Translations under genes and position numbers: made by a program
Source: Vibrio cyclitrophicus
GTDB taxonomy: Bacteria; Pseudomonadota; Gammaproteobacteria; Enterobacterales; Vibrionaceae
DNA length: 64,000 nt
Assembly (NCBI RefSeq): GCF_024347435.1
Contig: NZ_AP025481.1
Span: 868,001 to 932,000, forward strand
Direction: 5' to 3'
The notes under the pieces: model-generated
The model's input: only the letters and a program-made list of their open reading frames with translations
Told to the model about the DNA's origin: nothing
The model's database searches: none
Shown here: piece after piece, positions 9,097 to 18,412 of the stretch
How the letters are laid out: the number at the start of each line of letters is the position of its first letter
How positions within the stretch are numbered: the first letter of the stretch is position 1

Positions 9097-9912
9097 TTAA
9101 TCGATCAATGCACCCTCTTCGTCAAAGAATGGGTAAGGTCCATCGCTATCATCAATGTAACTGATATGAGAAACGACTGTCCGACCTTTTACCGTTAGCA
9201 ATTGAATCGCTTTTGGTTCCAACGAAAATGACGAACATGCGTTCGGATCTAAATCGAGTGTCACTGAATGACTGTGAGATGGCCCAACCCAAACTGGAAT
9301 TGAATTCCAAACGGCAGTAATCGGTCGATGTAGATGACCTGCGCAGATACCAGTCACATTGCCATATCTTTTAAGGACATCATATAATTCATCACTGTTT
9401 TGCAAATTCTGGACATCCATGTGATTAAGGCCAACTTCCATAGGGGGATGATGGATAAATAACATCGATGGCTTAGTTGAATTTTTAGTCAAAACAGAAT
9501 CAAGCCACTCCAGTGTTTCTGTTGTTAAATAACCATATGGCTTGCCAATTACAGATGAGTCCAGTCCTACTAATATCAATTCATCTTTCTCGGCCACAAA
9601 ATTGCAATATTGCGGATGATCAAAGGATACAAGATTCGATAACCCATCACGTAAATTATGCCTATCATCATGATTTCCAGGAATAACATGCAATGGCATT
9701 TCAAACTCTGCGAGAGCCTTATTAATCAATTGATACTCTTCAAGCACTCCGAAATCACCCAAGTCTCCCGTCACCACAACACAATCAGGTCTCGGGCGTA
9801 AGTCGTTGATATGGTTTACGGCATCATATAAACATTTCAACGTATCAACTTTCTTATAGGCCGGCTTGCCCCCCTGCTTGATGTGCAGGTCTGTCAGTTG
9901 TGCAATTAACAT
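9097..9912 (-). CDS. Calcineurin-like metallophosphodiesterase (CpdA/GpdQ type)
   Basis: 271 aa. It has the class III phosphodiesterase metal motifs in order: DLH near residue 8, GDLGDFG, GNHDDRH, HHPP and a late GHLHRP. These bind a dinuclear metal centre. Relatives hydrolyse cyclic nucleotides (CpdA) or glycerophosphodiesters (GpdQ). No signal peptide is present, so it is cytoplasmic. It is the last gene of the ABC unit, 4 bases after the ATPase gene, which suggests that it cleaves the imported solute. This parallels UgpQ with the Ugp transporter. The actual substrate is an inference. Confidence 0.82.
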   Translation of the reverse strand: MLIAQLTDLHIKQGGKPAYKKVDTLKCLYDAVNHINDLRPRPDCVVVTGDLGDFGVLEEYQLINKALAEFEMPLHVIPGNHDDRHNLRDGLSNLVSFDHPQYCNFVAEKDELILVGLDSSVIGKPYGYLTTETLEWLDSVLTKNSTKPSMLFIHHPPMEVGLNHMDVQNLQNSDELYDVLKRYGNVTGICAGHLHRPITAVWNSIPVWVGPSHSHSVTLDLDPNACSSFSLEPKAIQLLTVKGRTVVSHISYIDDSDGPYPFFDEEGALID

Positions 9913-9916
9913 AGTA

Positions 9917-10999
9917 TTACTTCTTTAAAAGAATTAGCCGCTCAGGGGCGAACGAGATAATGACAACTTGACCAATTTGATAATCAACTCGAGCAAAACA
10001 ATCAACCATCAGAGTTCTGTTTTTCTGTAAGCCCGACAACGTTACGCGCGTGCGGTCGCCAAGAAATACAGTACTAATAACCGTTGCAGTTAGTGCGCTG
10101 TTTTCATCAGTTACTTGCGTTAGTAAAATATCTTCAGGCCTTAACATTACACTGATTTCTTTATTAGTAGAGACCTGTGAGAGCACTTGATCAGACAAAG
10201 TAATCTGTTTGCCTGTATCCAACATCAGTTGTCCATCACCCACACTCCCTTCGAGTCGGTTCATTTGACCAATAAAATCGGCAACAAAGTTGTTAACTGG
10301 CTTCAAATAGATATCTTTTGCTGAACCAATTTGCGCAATTTCTCCATGGTCTAAAACCGCAATGCGATCCCCCATAGCCATTGCCTCTTCTTGATCATGA
10401 GTGACATATACCGCTGTAATGCCGAGTTTTTTTAAGAGATTTCGGATATCACCACGTAACCTTTGTTTCAGCAGAGCATCTAATGCAGATAACGGTTCAT
10501 CAAGTAAAAGAACATCTGGTTCAGTGATAATTGCTCTTGCTAAAGCGACGCGCTGACGCTGGCCTCCTGAAAGCTGATGGACATTTCGACTTGCATACTT
10601 TTCTAAGTCGAACATGTTAAGCATTTCTTTTAGTTTTCTGGTTATCTCAGACGGAGCGACTCCACGAACCTTAAGTCCATAAGCAATGTTTTCGCTAACA
10701 TTCATATTCGGGAATAGAGCATAAGACTGAAACACCATCCCAACTTTACGTTGTTCGATTGGTAAACACGTAACATCATGATCACCAAACACAATCGTGC
10801 CGCCATTTTCATCCGCAAACTCTAGGCCTGCAATCATACGCAATGTAGTTGTCTTTCCGCATCCTGATGGGCCCAGCAAAACTAAGATTTCGCCCGCCTC
10901 AATTTTGAGATTTGTCGGCTTTAACGCCAAGGTTCCATCTGGGAATGTCTTCGTAATATTATTTAGCGAAATTTCCACGCCATTTTTTTTCTCTAACAT
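9917..10999 (-). CDS. ABC transporter ATP-binding protein (iron/spermidine/sugar-phosphate type)
   Basis: 360 aa. The nucleotide-binding domain has Walker A GPSGCGKTT (about 43-51), a Q-loop VFQSYALFPNM, signature LSGGQRQRVALARA, Walker B LLLDEPLSALD and the switch His in VTHDQEEAM. A TOBE domain follows, ending FAPERLILLKK. It powers the two adjacent permeases at the cytoplasmic face of the membrane. It is 13 bases after the second permease and 4 before the phosphodiesterase, so it is clearly co-transcribed. The subclass (PotA/FbpC/PhnT-like) matches a binding protein of the Fe(III)/phosphonate type. Confidence 0.9.
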   Translation of the reverse strand: MLEKKNGVEISLNNITKTFPDGTLALKPTNLKIEAGEILVLLGPSGCGKTTTLRMIAGLEFADENGGTIVFGDHDVTCLPIEQRKVGMVFQSYALFPNMNVSENIAYGLKVRGVAPSEITRKLKEMLNMFDLEKYASRNVHQLSGGQRQRVALARAIITEPDVLLLDEPLSALDALLKQRLRGDIRNLLKKLGITAVYVTHDQEEAMAMGDRIAVLDHGEIAQIGSAKDIYLKPVNNFVADFIGQMNRLEGSVGDGQLMLDTGKQITLSDQVLSQVSTNKEISVMLRPEDILLTQVTDENSALTATVISTVFLGDRTRVTLSGLQKNRTLMVDCFARVDYQIGQVVIISFAPERLILLKK

Positions 11000-11012
11000 A
11001 TTAATTTTTATC

Positions 11013-11801
11013 TTAATTATTTATCACTGGTTTCTTGTTCAATGCTTGAGCCAAGACCAATAGAGGGAGAATTAAACAAAGGAAAATAAGTGTGTACGCT
11101 GAACTTATCTCAAGTCGCATAGAAGCATATGAATCAGCAAGTCCAACAGGCAGCGTTTTCGTCAATGGTGTGTGTAGCATCCACGTCAGGTTAAACCCGC
11201 CAATAGACAAAGTGAGTGTCATCAACATACCAGCGACAATACCAGCCTTGCAGTTGGGTACAATCACATCAAAAAATCGCTGCCAAAAAGTCGCTCCAAG
11301 ACTTGCCGCTCCTTCCTCAAGAACACGGAAGTTAATACTCTGCAAAATTGATAGAACAGACTTAACCATGAAAGGCAGTGTGAAAATCACATGACCAACG
11401 AGAATAAACATCCAACTTGATCGGAAGTCAGTAAACCCTCCATACGCTAGAATCAAACCTAACGAAATAGCCATTCCCGGAATTGCAATGGGGAGTGTAA
11501 GTAGCTCGTCAAAAATAGAAGCCCATCGACTTTTACTTTTCGCAAGTACGTAAGCACACGGTACACCTATGACAACATTGATTAACGTGGTTGCAATGGC
11601 TATTTGTAGGGTTAACCAAATCGTATCTGAATACAGTGCCCATACTTGTTCAACCCAACGAAAGGTAAACCCACTTTTAACACCAACAAAATAGTTATTT
11701 GTGAGACCAGCAACTACCGACATAAACACTGGCACAATTAAGAATGCACATACCGTCAATGTGAAAAACAGCTGCATGTAAAAGTATTTATCTTTTTTCA
11801 T
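11013..11801 (-). CDS. ABC transporter permease, second subunit
   Basis: 262 aa, six predicted membrane helices, with the BPD_transp_1 EAA-type loop EEGAASLGATFWQRFFDVIVPNCKAG (about residues 180-205) that docks on the ATPase. It begins 2 bases after the first permease stop, so translation is probably coupled. It pairs with its neighbour to form the transmembrane channel. Inner-membrane location is clear; the substrate is shared with the whole unit and unknown. Confidence 0.87.
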   Translation of the reverse strand: MKKDKYFYMQLFFTLTVCAFLIVPVFMSVVAGLTNNYFVGVKSGFTFRWVEQVWALYSDTIWLTLQIAIATTLINVVIGVPCAYVLAKSKSRWASIFDELLTLPIAIPGMAISLGLILAYGGFTDFRSSWMFILVGHVIFTLPFMVKSVLSILQSINFRVLEEGAASLGATFWQRFFDVIVPNCKAGIVAGMLMTLTLSIGGFNLTWMLHTPLTKTLPVGLADSYASMRLEISSAYTLIFLCLILPLLVLAQALNKKPVINN

Positions 11802-11803
11802 TA

Positions 11804-12616
11804 TTATCCCCCCATCGCTGCAGATGCGTTGCCATGACGCTTAGCAAACGCCAAACAAAACCAAGTCACTAGGCCGAGAATCAAACTCAGTGCAGCTGCC
11901 ATTGCGAAATTGGCATTGAGCGTAAATTCGGTATATATCGTCATAGGAAGAACGTTGATATTAGTCGCCAACGTAAACGCGGTACCAAATGCACCCATAG
12001 ATGTAGCAAAACAAATCGAACCCGAAGAGATTAGGCCAGGGGTTAGCGCCGGAAGCGTCACGTCTTTAAAGATCTGCCAACGATTTGCACCTAGGGATCG
12101 ACCGGCTTCAAGTAGATTGTGATCGAGCTTTTCCGCCGTTCCCATTACGGTCAATACAACCCGTGGAATAGAAAAATATAAATAACCCAAAAACAGCCCT
12201 GCCATCGTATAAGCAAACATCCAACGTTCACCCGTCAGCATCAAGCCAAGCTGAGCGAAAAGCCCCTGCCGCCCTGAAAGCATGATGACAAAAAAACCAA
12301 TAACAACACCAGGGAAAGCCAATGGGAAGCTCAGCATTGCAACCAAGACCTGCTTACCTTTAAAGTCATAGCGAGTTAAAAACAATCCTGAGATGGTCGC
12401 TATCGCTAAACTAACCAGAGTTACTAAAACAGACAGTCCAACTGTCGAAATCAAACTTTTTAAATAGATAGGTCTAGTTAAAATATGCCAGTAACTTATA
12501 GCACCGCCATCTATTAGCGAAACCTTGATTAACTGCACGACTGGCAATAGAAAAAATGCACAGCTAACGGTGATGGCTGGCAAAATCAGAAATAAGGAAA
12601 TATGATCATTTTTCAT
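11804..12616 (-). CDS. ABC transporter permease, first subunit
   Basis: 270 aa from ATG at 12616 (MKNDHISLFLILPA). An in-frame ATG at 12652 would add 12 residues, but it would place the GC-rich hairpin (12625-12644) inside the coding region. Such hairpins normally lie between binding-protein and permease genes, so the downstream start is preferred; neither start has a strong RBS. Six membrane helices and an EAA loop (LLEAGRSLGANRWQIFKDV) mark it as a type I importer permease. The partner is the next gene, 2 bases downstream. Confidence 0.85.
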   Translation of the reverse strand: MKNDHISLFLILPAITVSCAFFLLPVVQLIKVSLIDGGAISYWHILTRPIYLKSLISTVGLSVLVTLVSLAIATISGLFLTRYDFKGKQVLVAMLSFPLAFPGVVIGFFVIMLSGRQGLFAQLGLMLTGERWMFAYTMAGLFLGYLYFSIPRVVLTVMGTAEKLDHNLLEAGRSLGANRWQIFKDVTLPALTPGLISSGSICFATSMGAFGTAFTLATNINVLPMTIYTEFTLNANFAMAAALSLILGLVTWFCLAFAKRHGNASAAMGG

Positions 12617-12624
12617 AGAGATAT

Positions 12625-12644
12625 TGGCGGGTGTAACCCCGCCA
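12625..12644 (-). promoter_or_regulatory. Intercistronic hairpin after the binding-protein gene
   Basis: TGGCGGG-TGTAAC-CCCGCCA forms a 7-bp GC-rich stem with a 6-base loop and no T run. In many ABC operons such a structure protects the upstream binding-protein mRNA and lowers expression of the permease genes. That role is inferred from position. Confidence 0.55.
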
Positions 12645-12664
12645 TCCAACATTTTAATAGGCTA

Positions 12665-13660
12665 TTAGTTCACTTCTCGAATATACATATCCGCAAATGT
12701 AGATTGATTTTCAGACATTTTTGCGAAATCAACAGAGCCTACTCGTTCGTACTCAGAAGCTGGGAGGAACTTACTTTGCGCCTCTTCGCTCATCACACCA
12801 TCAATTACTGGGCGTAAGTAGGCTTCTGCCCATAATCGTTGACCTTTATCTGACAAGACAAAGTCTAAAATCTTCTGAGCATTCTCTGAATTCGGAGCAT
12901 TCTTCACTTTACTCATTACATAAGGAACAGCAATTGAGCCTTCCTTAGGAATAACAAAGGCAGCATTAGTAAAGTCATTGTATTTGGCACGATACGCATT
13001 GAAGTCATAATCGATTAAGATTGGAATCTCTCCAGAAATCACACGAGCGTAAGAGGTTTGTCTAGGAACTATTGGGCGGTTATTCGCCAACTTCTTGAAA
13101 TACTCGATTGCAGGGGCAAAATTATCAATACTCCCTCCCATGGCTTCATTCACTGCGACCGCACTCGCGTAGCCAACAAAGGCACTCGTTGGGTCTAAGT
13201 ATCCCACCATCCCACGATATTCAGGTTTTAAAAGGTCTTCCCAACTTGTCGGTACGTCAGCACCATCAAGTGCGTCTACGTTTACAAAAAATCCAATAGT
13301 ACCGGAATGAATGGCAAACCAATGTCCTTGTGGGTCTTTCATGCCTTCGGGTATCTGGTCCCAATTCTTTGGTTTATAAGCGCTTACAACACCTTGCTCT
13401 GTCGCATTAATACCGAAAGAAACACCGTAATAAACCACGTCAGCAACTGGGCTATTCTTTTCCGCAACCAGTTGGGATAAGGACTGACCTGAGTTCTTGT
13501 TGTCCATAGGAACTCGTATTCCTAGCTCTTTATTGATCAACTGAAGTTGCCCACCCCAGTTCGCCCATTCTGGTGGACAGTTGTAACAAATAGCATTGGA
13601 TGCCTGAGCCTGAAAAGCGACGCCAGCAAAGCCAATGAGTAAGCTAGTTAGTTTTCTCAT
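12665..13660 (-). CDS. ABC transporter periplasmic solute-binding protein
   Basis: 331 aa from ATG at 13660, preceded by GGAAAG. The frame is open further upstream, but the chosen start gives a clean signal peptide, MRKLTSLLIGFAGVAFQAQA, cleaved before SNA. The mature protein begins with a CYNC pair, possibly a disulphide. Segments such as VNVDALDGADVPTSWEDLLKPEYRG and VGYLDPTSAF fit the family of Fe(III), sugar-phosphate and 2-aminoethylphosphonate binding proteins (SBP_bac_6/8 type). It captures the solute in the periplasm for the downstream permeases. The regulator and the phosphodiesterase in the same unit point to a carbon or phosphorus source rather than iron. Confidence 0.83.
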   Translation of the reverse strand: MRKLTSLLIGFAGVAFQAQASNAICYNCPPEWANWGGQLQLINKELGIRVPMDNKNSGQSLSQLVAEKNSPVADVVYYGVSFGINATEQGVVSAYKPKNWDQIPEGMKDPQGHWFAIHSGTIGFFVNVDALDGADVPTSWEDLLKPEYRGMVGYLDPTSAFVGYASAVAVNEAMGGSIDNFAPAIEYFKKLANNRPIVPRQTSYARVISGEIPILIDYDFNAYRAKYNDFTNAAFVIPKEGSIAVPYVMSKVKNAPNSENAQKILDFVLSDKGQRLWAEAYLRPVIDGVMSEEAQSKFLPASEYERVGSVDFAKMSENQSTFADMYIREVN

Positions 13661-13725
13661 TTTTGATGACTTTCCAGCTTGTAATAAATGATGTTGTGCC
13701 ATTGCGTTCTCCAACAAATCGTCCG

Positions 13726-14739
13726 TTAACTAAATTGGGTGGTTACCGGAACCGCACCAAGCGATCCCTTCATTTGTAGTTCATATTTCAGCGAAAATTC
13801 ACGCTGGGCGATTGAGCCTACTTTCGCATTAAACAAAATATCGACAGCCATTTTCCCCATATCGAAATGTGGGATAGCAACCGTCGCCAAGCTAGGACAA
13901 ACCAACTGCCCAAGCCCCATACCATCGAAGCCCACGACCGAAACATCTTGCGGGATTCGTCTACCTATACTCCTAAGTGCGTTCATTGTTTTAAGCGCCA
14001 GTAAATCATTGCTGCAGAACCACGCTGTAGGGGCAAAATCCCCATTGAATAGCGTCATCTCAGAATCAGTGAATGGGATAAGCTTGTTTTGGTCTACTTC
14101 AAGAAGCTGGCTCAATTCGACACCGCTCTCACGTAGGCCTTGCTTAAACCCCTCATATCGTTTTTTCGCACGGTCGGATGAAGCAAAGTGACCAGTAATC
14201 ATCCCTATCTCTGTATGCCCATATTCAAAAACTTTCTTTGCGACGTCCTTACCTGCTTGATAGTTATCAACGTAAACGCAAGGCTCATTTTCAGTAGATT
14301 GGTTGTGCAACAAACAGTAAGGAAACTTAAAGCTCCGCAGTAATTCGAGAGCCGCATTATCCGAAGCGTTAGCTATCGTCAAGATCACTCCTTCAACCCT
14401 TTGACGAATAAAATCAACCGCAGCTTGTTGCTCTTGTTCATTGTCATACTGGGTGTCTAAAACTAAAGTTGAGTAACCAAAATGTCTCGCCCGTTCCTGA
14501 ATACCCGCAACAACTTCTGAAAAGACAGGGTTAAGGAGACTCGGAATCAGTACACCAATCGTCGGATTTTTGTTGAGCTCAAGCGCCTGTGACTTTCTCT
14601 CAATTCGATATCCTGTCGTCTCAATCACTCGCTTAATCTTGTTAGCTGTCGTCAAAGCCACTGATTGTGGTCGATTAACAAATCGAGATACCGTTGCTGG
14701 AGAAACTCCCGCAAGATCTGCCACATCCTTGATGTTCAA
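13726..14739 (-). CDS. LacI-family transcriptional regulator
   Basis: 337 aa. The N-terminal helix-turn-helix MNIKDVADLAGVSPATVSRF and hinge helix are typical, followed by a periplasmic-binding-protein-like effector domain (GVLIPSLLNPVF, GVILTIANASDN, VVGFDGM). It lies directly upstream of, and in the same direction as, the ABC/phosphodiesterase genes (65 bases to the binding protein), so it most likely represses them until the imported compound or its breakdown product binds. Two operator-like palindromes lie upstream, consistent with autoregulation. The effector is unknown. Confidence 0.88.
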   Translation of the reverse strand: MNIKDVADLAGVSPATVSRFVNRPQSVALTTANKIKRVIETTGYRIERKSQALELNKNPTIGVLIPSLLNPVFSEVVAGIQERARHFGYSTLVLDTQYDNEQEQQAAVDFIRQRVEGVILTIANASDNAALELLRSFKFPYCLLHNQSTENEPCVYVDNYQAGKDVAKKVFEYGHTEIGMITGHFASSDRAKKRYEGFKQGLRESGVELSQLLEVDQNKLIPFTDSEMTLFNGDFAPTAWFCSNDLLALKTMNALRSIGRRIPQDVSVVGFDGMGLGQLVCPSLATVAIPHFDMGKMAVDILFNAKVGSIAQREFSLKYELQMKGSLGAVPVTTQFS

Positions 14740-14835
14740 TCTCTTTCCTTAACCTGTGCCGTAAGTTGACGAACGAAAGACTAGATGAAGGGTATGACAG
14801 TTTTATTAATGAAATCAGCAAAATTAACACTTTTA

Positions 14836-14901
14836 GCAAACGTTAATTACACGTTCAGAACATATAGAACCACGTTATCAAATGAAATAAATTCGTTTCA
14901 T
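14836..14901. promoter_or_regulatory. Candidate LacI-family operators
   Basis: Two imperfect palindromes lie 95-165 bases before the regulator start. One is GCAAACGTTAAT (14836-14847), centred on AACGTT. The other is ATGAAATAAATTCGTTTCAT (14882-14901), whose 10-base halves match at 8 positions. LacI-type operators are palindromes of about this size, often centred on CG. The rest of the 14740-15078 gap shows no gene. Confidence 0.35.
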
Positions 14902-15080
14902 ACGATAATGCAAGTTTTCTAGTTATCCCTGAGAGAGAAATATATTTATGTGAGAGGTTATAACAGGGTCGGAAATAGGCGTTCGATTAACGACCGCTTT
15001 TTTAACGGGGGGATTTAAGCTAAGTGGACGGCGTAATTTAGCGATACAGAAAATGTAAAATAAGAAAAGTACATACATGT

Positions 15081-15109
15081 AAAAAAGGCCTCACAATGTG
15101 AGGCCTTTG
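15081..15109 (-). terminator. Terminator of hmp
   Basis: AAAGGCCTCAC (15085-15095) pairs perfectly with GTGAGGCCTTT (15099-15109) across a 3-base loop. On the minus strand it is followed by a run of six T. It lies about 55 bases after the hmp stop. Confidence 0.88.
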
Positions 15110-15163
15110 AATAGGCAAGGTGTTAATAGTTCAGGCGAGTGTTAGTAGATCAGGCGAGAACGA

Positions 15164-16360
15164 TTAGAAGTTAGCGTGAGGGCCAAAAACTTCGTAGTGG
15201 ACGCGAGAGCGGTCTACTTTAAGTGCATCTAACTGTTCTACGATATTCTTCATGAAGCCAACAGGGCCACAGATGTAGAAATCGCTCTCTTCAAAGCCTT
15301 TAGTGTCAGAGATAGATGCTAGATCCATTTGACCTTGATGTGTGTTTTCACATGCAAACTCGTCTTTGTTCATGTACCACGTTTTCGCTTCCCAACCTTT
15401 GTCGGCAACAATGTCTTTTACGCGAGTAGTGAACGAGTGCTGATCTACATTCTCACAAGCGTGAAGGTAGAGTACTGGCTCGTTTTTCTCTTTAGTGTTT
15501 AAGAACTCAAGCATGGACTGCATTGGCGTAACACCAACACCTGCAGAGATAAGCGTTACCGGTTTGCTGCGTTCTTGATAAATGAAGTCACCAGCTGGCG
15601 CGTAAAGGCTAACTTCATCACCAACAGCAACCGTGTCGTGTAGGTGGTTGGACACCACACCTTGCGTTTCTTGACCTTGGCCTTCACGCTTCACAGAGAT
15701 ACGGTAGTATTTTCCGTTTGGCTTATCAGACAGTGAGTATTGACGAATCTCGCTGTATTGAGAACCTTCAGGTTTCACTTCGATACCGATGTATTGACCT
15801 GGTGTGTAGTCTAAAACTTCACCGCCATCTTTTGGCTGAAGGATAAAGCTTGTTACAAGTGCTGATTCTTCAATCTTATCTGCAATCACAAACGCACGTG
15901 CTGCTTCCCAGCCACCTACAGCTTGCTTACGCTGCAAGTAAAGTTCAGCTTCACGATCGATGAATACTTGCGCTAAGAATAGGTAAGCGGCTGTCCATGC
16001 TTCTTCAACTTCTGGAGTAAATGCGTCAGCAGCTAATTCACGTAATGTTTCAATCAGGTGTAAACCAACAATTTGGTAATGCTCTGGTTGAATGTTAAAA
16101 CTGGTGTGCTTCTGAGCAATGCGTTCAACCGCTGTTGTAAGCGCTGCTAGGTTTTCAATGTTCTTTGCATAAGCCGCGATAGCTTCAAACAGTGCTACGC
16201 CTTGGCGACCTGTTCTTTGGTGAGTCATATTGAAGATATCTTTCAACTCAGGGTTATGCGTGAACATACGCTGATAAAAATGCTGAGTTAAAGCAGGGCC
16301 TGCACTCTCAAGTAGAGGAATAGTAGATTTGATGATTTCGATATGTGCATTGTTAAGCAT
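15164..16360 (-). CDS. hmp: Flavohaemoglobin / nitric oxide dioxygenase Hmp
   Basis: 398 aa, matching the family length. The globin domain has Tyr29 (B10) in FYQRMF and the proximal haem His85 in AQKHTSF. An FAD-binding barrel follows with RQYSLSD, then an NAD(P) domain with SAGVGVTPM and the C-terminal CGPVGFM. It oxidises NO with O2 and NAD(P)H to nitrate in the cytoplasm. GGAG lies 8 bases before the start. It is divergent from norR, and the space between has a sigma-54 promoter pointing at hmp plus NorR-like boxes, so NO-dependent activation is expected. Vibrio cholerae hmpA is known to be NorR-controlled. Confidence 0.96.
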   Translation of the reverse strand: MLNNAHIEIIKSTIPLLESAGPALTQHFYQRMFTHNPELKDIFNMTHQRTGRQGVALFEAIAAYAKNIENLAALTTAVERIAQKHTSFNIQPEHYQIVGLHLIETLRELAADAFTPEVEEAWTAAYLFLAQVFIDREAELYLQRKQAVGGWEAARAFVIADKIEESALVTSFILQPKDGGEVLDYTPGQYIGIEVKPEGSQYSEIRQYSLSDKPNGKYYRISVKREGQGQETQGVVSNHLHDTVAVGDEVSLYAPAGDFIYQERSKPVTLISAGVGVTPMQSMLEFLNTKEKNEPVLYLHACENVDQHSFTTRVKDIVADKGWEAKTWYMNKDEFACENTHQGQMDLASISDTKGFEESDFYICGPVGFMKNIVEQLDALKVDRSRVHYEVFGPHANF

Positions 16361-16396
16361 GAATTTACTCCGAACACTGAGCCTTATGACCTATAT

Positions 16397-16479
16397 GTCA
16401 TTTTGACTACTGAAAATTTAAGAATGACTTATCGATTTTCTGAAACGTTAGTTATTTTTAGAAACCGAGTTATTTTGAC
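16397..16479. promoter_or_regulatory. Two further NorR-like boxes in the hmp leader
   Basis: GTCATTTTGAC (16397-16407) and GTTATTTTGAC (16469-16479) both fit GT-N7-AC, the minimal NorR pattern. They lie between the sigma-54 promoter and the hmp start, an unusual place for activator sites. They may be weak sites or chance matches in AT-rich DNA. Confidence 0.25.
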
Positions 16480-16587
16480 TCACTTTTGTTTCAAAAAATC
16501 GAGGAACCTGATTAATGCAGCCTGATTGATTGAGATCAAGAATAGTCTTTTCAATCAGCGTTATAATACGTATTCCACGACTGTCAT

Positions 16588-16603
16588 TGCACAATCAGTG
16601 CCA
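16588..16603 (-). promoter_or_regulatory. Sigma-54 (-24/-12) promoter for hmp
   Basis: On the minus strand the sequence is TGGCACTGATTGTGCA, giving the invariant GG-N10-GC and a full TGGCAC -24 element. Transcription toward hmp would begin near 16577, leaving a leader of about 215 bases. NorR is a sigma-54-dependent activator, so the pairing makes sense. Confidence 0.7.
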
Positions 16604-16659
16604 AGTTTATCAATCCCCGTCATTACTGGTTTCATTCTCAAAATTCATCTTATAAAAAT

Positions 16660-16692
16660 GTCAAAAAGACCTTTTTTTTAAGTCTATAAGAC
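16660..16692. promoter_or_regulatory. Paired NorR-type boxes upstream of the sigma-54 promoter
   Basis: GTCAAAAAGAC (16660-16670) and GTCTATAAGAC (16682-16692) each fit GT-N7-AC with GTC/GAC ends, 22 bases apart (two helical turns). They lie 57-105 bases upstream of the hmp -24 element, a normal enhancer position, and close enough to norR (start 16731) to allow autoregulation. AAATTCATCTT (16641-16651) next to them resembles an NsrR half-site. Confidence 0.55.
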
Positions 16693-16730
16693 TCTATTAT
16701 GTAGATAAACACACACAGTTAGAGTTTTTT

Positions 16731-18323
16731 ATGCAAGATATCTCCGCATCTACCCTCATGGAAATGACCATTGGCCTCGCGAGTGGTGTGAACGATCAAG
16801 ATCGTTTTAATCGCCTTATCGATGCCATTCGTAAAACCATAACGTGTGATTGTGTCGCGCTTTTAAGCCTTCAAGGCGACACTTTAGTCCCTATTGCAAT
16901 GCAAGGGCTTAGTCGAGATACATTCGGTCGTCGCTTTATCATTTCAGAACACCCGCGTTTTGAAGAAATCTGCGCGTCTCGCTCTCCTGTTCGTTTCGAT
17001 GCCGACAGTTCCCTACCCGATCCTTTCGATGGTCTGCTGATAGACCATGATGGCGATCTGCCAATGCACGCTTGCATGGGCCTACCTTTGCTATTTGGCG
17101 ACAAGTTATTAGGGGTTCTAACTCTAGACAGCCTAAAACCTGATGTCTTCGCTAACATCCCTGCTCGCAACCTCGAAGTACTGGCTGCTATTGCGGCGTC
17201 ATCCATGCAAATGGCACTAACCTTCTCGCAACTTGAACATCAAGCGAAACAGTCAAAACAGTTACTGGAAGAGTTGAATGTCGAGTCATGGGAACGTGAT
17301 GGCGGCGAGTTAATTGGTAACAGTGACACCATGGTCGCGCTTAAGAACGACATCGCAGTTGTTGCACCGTCTGAGTTTAATATCTTGATTCACGGTGACA
17401 CGGGGGTTGGTAAAGAACTAGTAGCTCGTACGCTACACCACCAATCACAGCGTAAACGCAACCCGCTGGTCTACGTAAACTGTGCTGCTATTCCTGAAAA
17501 TTTGGTTGAGAGTGAATTGTTTGGTCACGTTCGTGGTGCGTTCACTGGTGCAGACAAAAACCGCTTAGGTAAATTTGCTTTAGCCGATGGTGGCACACTG
17601 TTCCTTGATGAGATTGGCGAATTGCCTTTAGCCGCGCAAAGTAAACTACTGCGTGCTCTACAAAACAACGAAATCCAACCGGTTGGCCAAGACAACATTC
17701 AGACCATTGATGTACGAGTATTGGCAGCAACTAACCGAGATCTAAAGCTAGAAGTTGAAGACGGTCGATTCAGAGCTGATTTGTACCACCGCCTGAGTGT
17801 GTACCCTATCGCGGTGCCTGCACTGAAAGAGCGTGGTGACGACATCAGCTTGCTAGCGGGTTTTTTCCTAGAACAAGCGCGTCGTAAGCTTGGTATCAAC
17901 CAAGTTAAGTTCCGTTCTGATGTTCTGGTATTCCTAAACCGTTATGGTTGGCCGGGTAACGTGCGTGAACTTGAGCACGTGATCAGTCGTTCAGCATTGA
18001 AAGCGTTAGCACGTAGTACCAATAAAAACTTGGTGACAATCACCAAAGAGGATTGTGGTCCTCTCGACCAAGATCAACCTATTGCGACTACACAAACGAA
18101 GAACACACCGTTATCAACGCCAACGATCGATCTTTCTGCAGGGCTACGTGGTGCAACGGATGATTTTCAACGCAGCATCATTACCGAGGTGTTGGAAGAT
18201 GCCAACTTTAACTGGGCACAAGCAGGACGAGTTCTGAAAACAGACCGAGCAAATCTGACTCGGCTTTCTAAGCGTTTAGGGTTAAATGTGGCTAAGTCTC
18301 ACACGATCGAACGGACAAAATAG
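16731..18323 (+). CDS. norR: NO-responsive sigma-54 activator NorR
   Basis: 530 aa. The N-terminal GAF domain (about 1-170) is where NorR binds NO through a non-haem iron. An AAA+ domain follows with Walker A GDTGVGKE (about 221-228), the sigma-54 contact loop GAFTGA (about 269) and [10 protein letters not shown] (Walker B). The C-terminus has a Fis-type helix-turn-helix ([19 protein letters not shown]). It activates sigma-54 RNA polymerase at its target promoter, here most likely hmp on the other strand. Its length and domain order match E. coli NorR closely. It is not followed by norVW; detoxification in this neighbourhood relies on Hmp. Confidence 0.94.
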   Translation: MQDISASTLMEMTIGLASGVNDQDRFNRLIDAIRKTITCDCVALLSLQGDTLVPIAMQGLSRDTFGRRFIISEHPRFEEICASRSPVRFDADSSLPDPFDGLLIDHDGDLPMHACMGLPLLFGDKLLGVLTLDSLKPDVFANIPARNLEVLAAIAASSMQMALTFSQLEHQAKQSKQLLEELNVESWERDGGELIGNSDTMVALKNDIAVVAPSEFNILIHGDTGVGKELVARTLHHQSQRKRNPLVYVNCAAIPENLVESELFGHVRGAFTGADKNRLGKFALADGGTLFLDEIGELPLAAQSKLLRALQNNEIQPVGQDNIQTIDVRVLAATNRDLKLEVEDGRFRADLYHRLSVYPIAVPALKERGDDISLLAGFFLEQARRKLGINQVKFRSDVLVFLNRYGWPGNVRELEHVISRSALKALARSTNKNLVTITKEDCGPLDQDQPIATTQTKNTPLSTPTIDLSAGLRGATDDFQRSIITEVLEDANFNWAQAGRVLKTDRANLTRLSKRLGLNVAKSHTIERTK

Positions 18324-18412
18324 ATATTAGCGGTTTGTTGCGAGCATCTGACAAAACTTGTGTATATAATGCTGCAAATTGTAACGCTAATTTTAAATAT
18401 GTAGAGAGAGTT

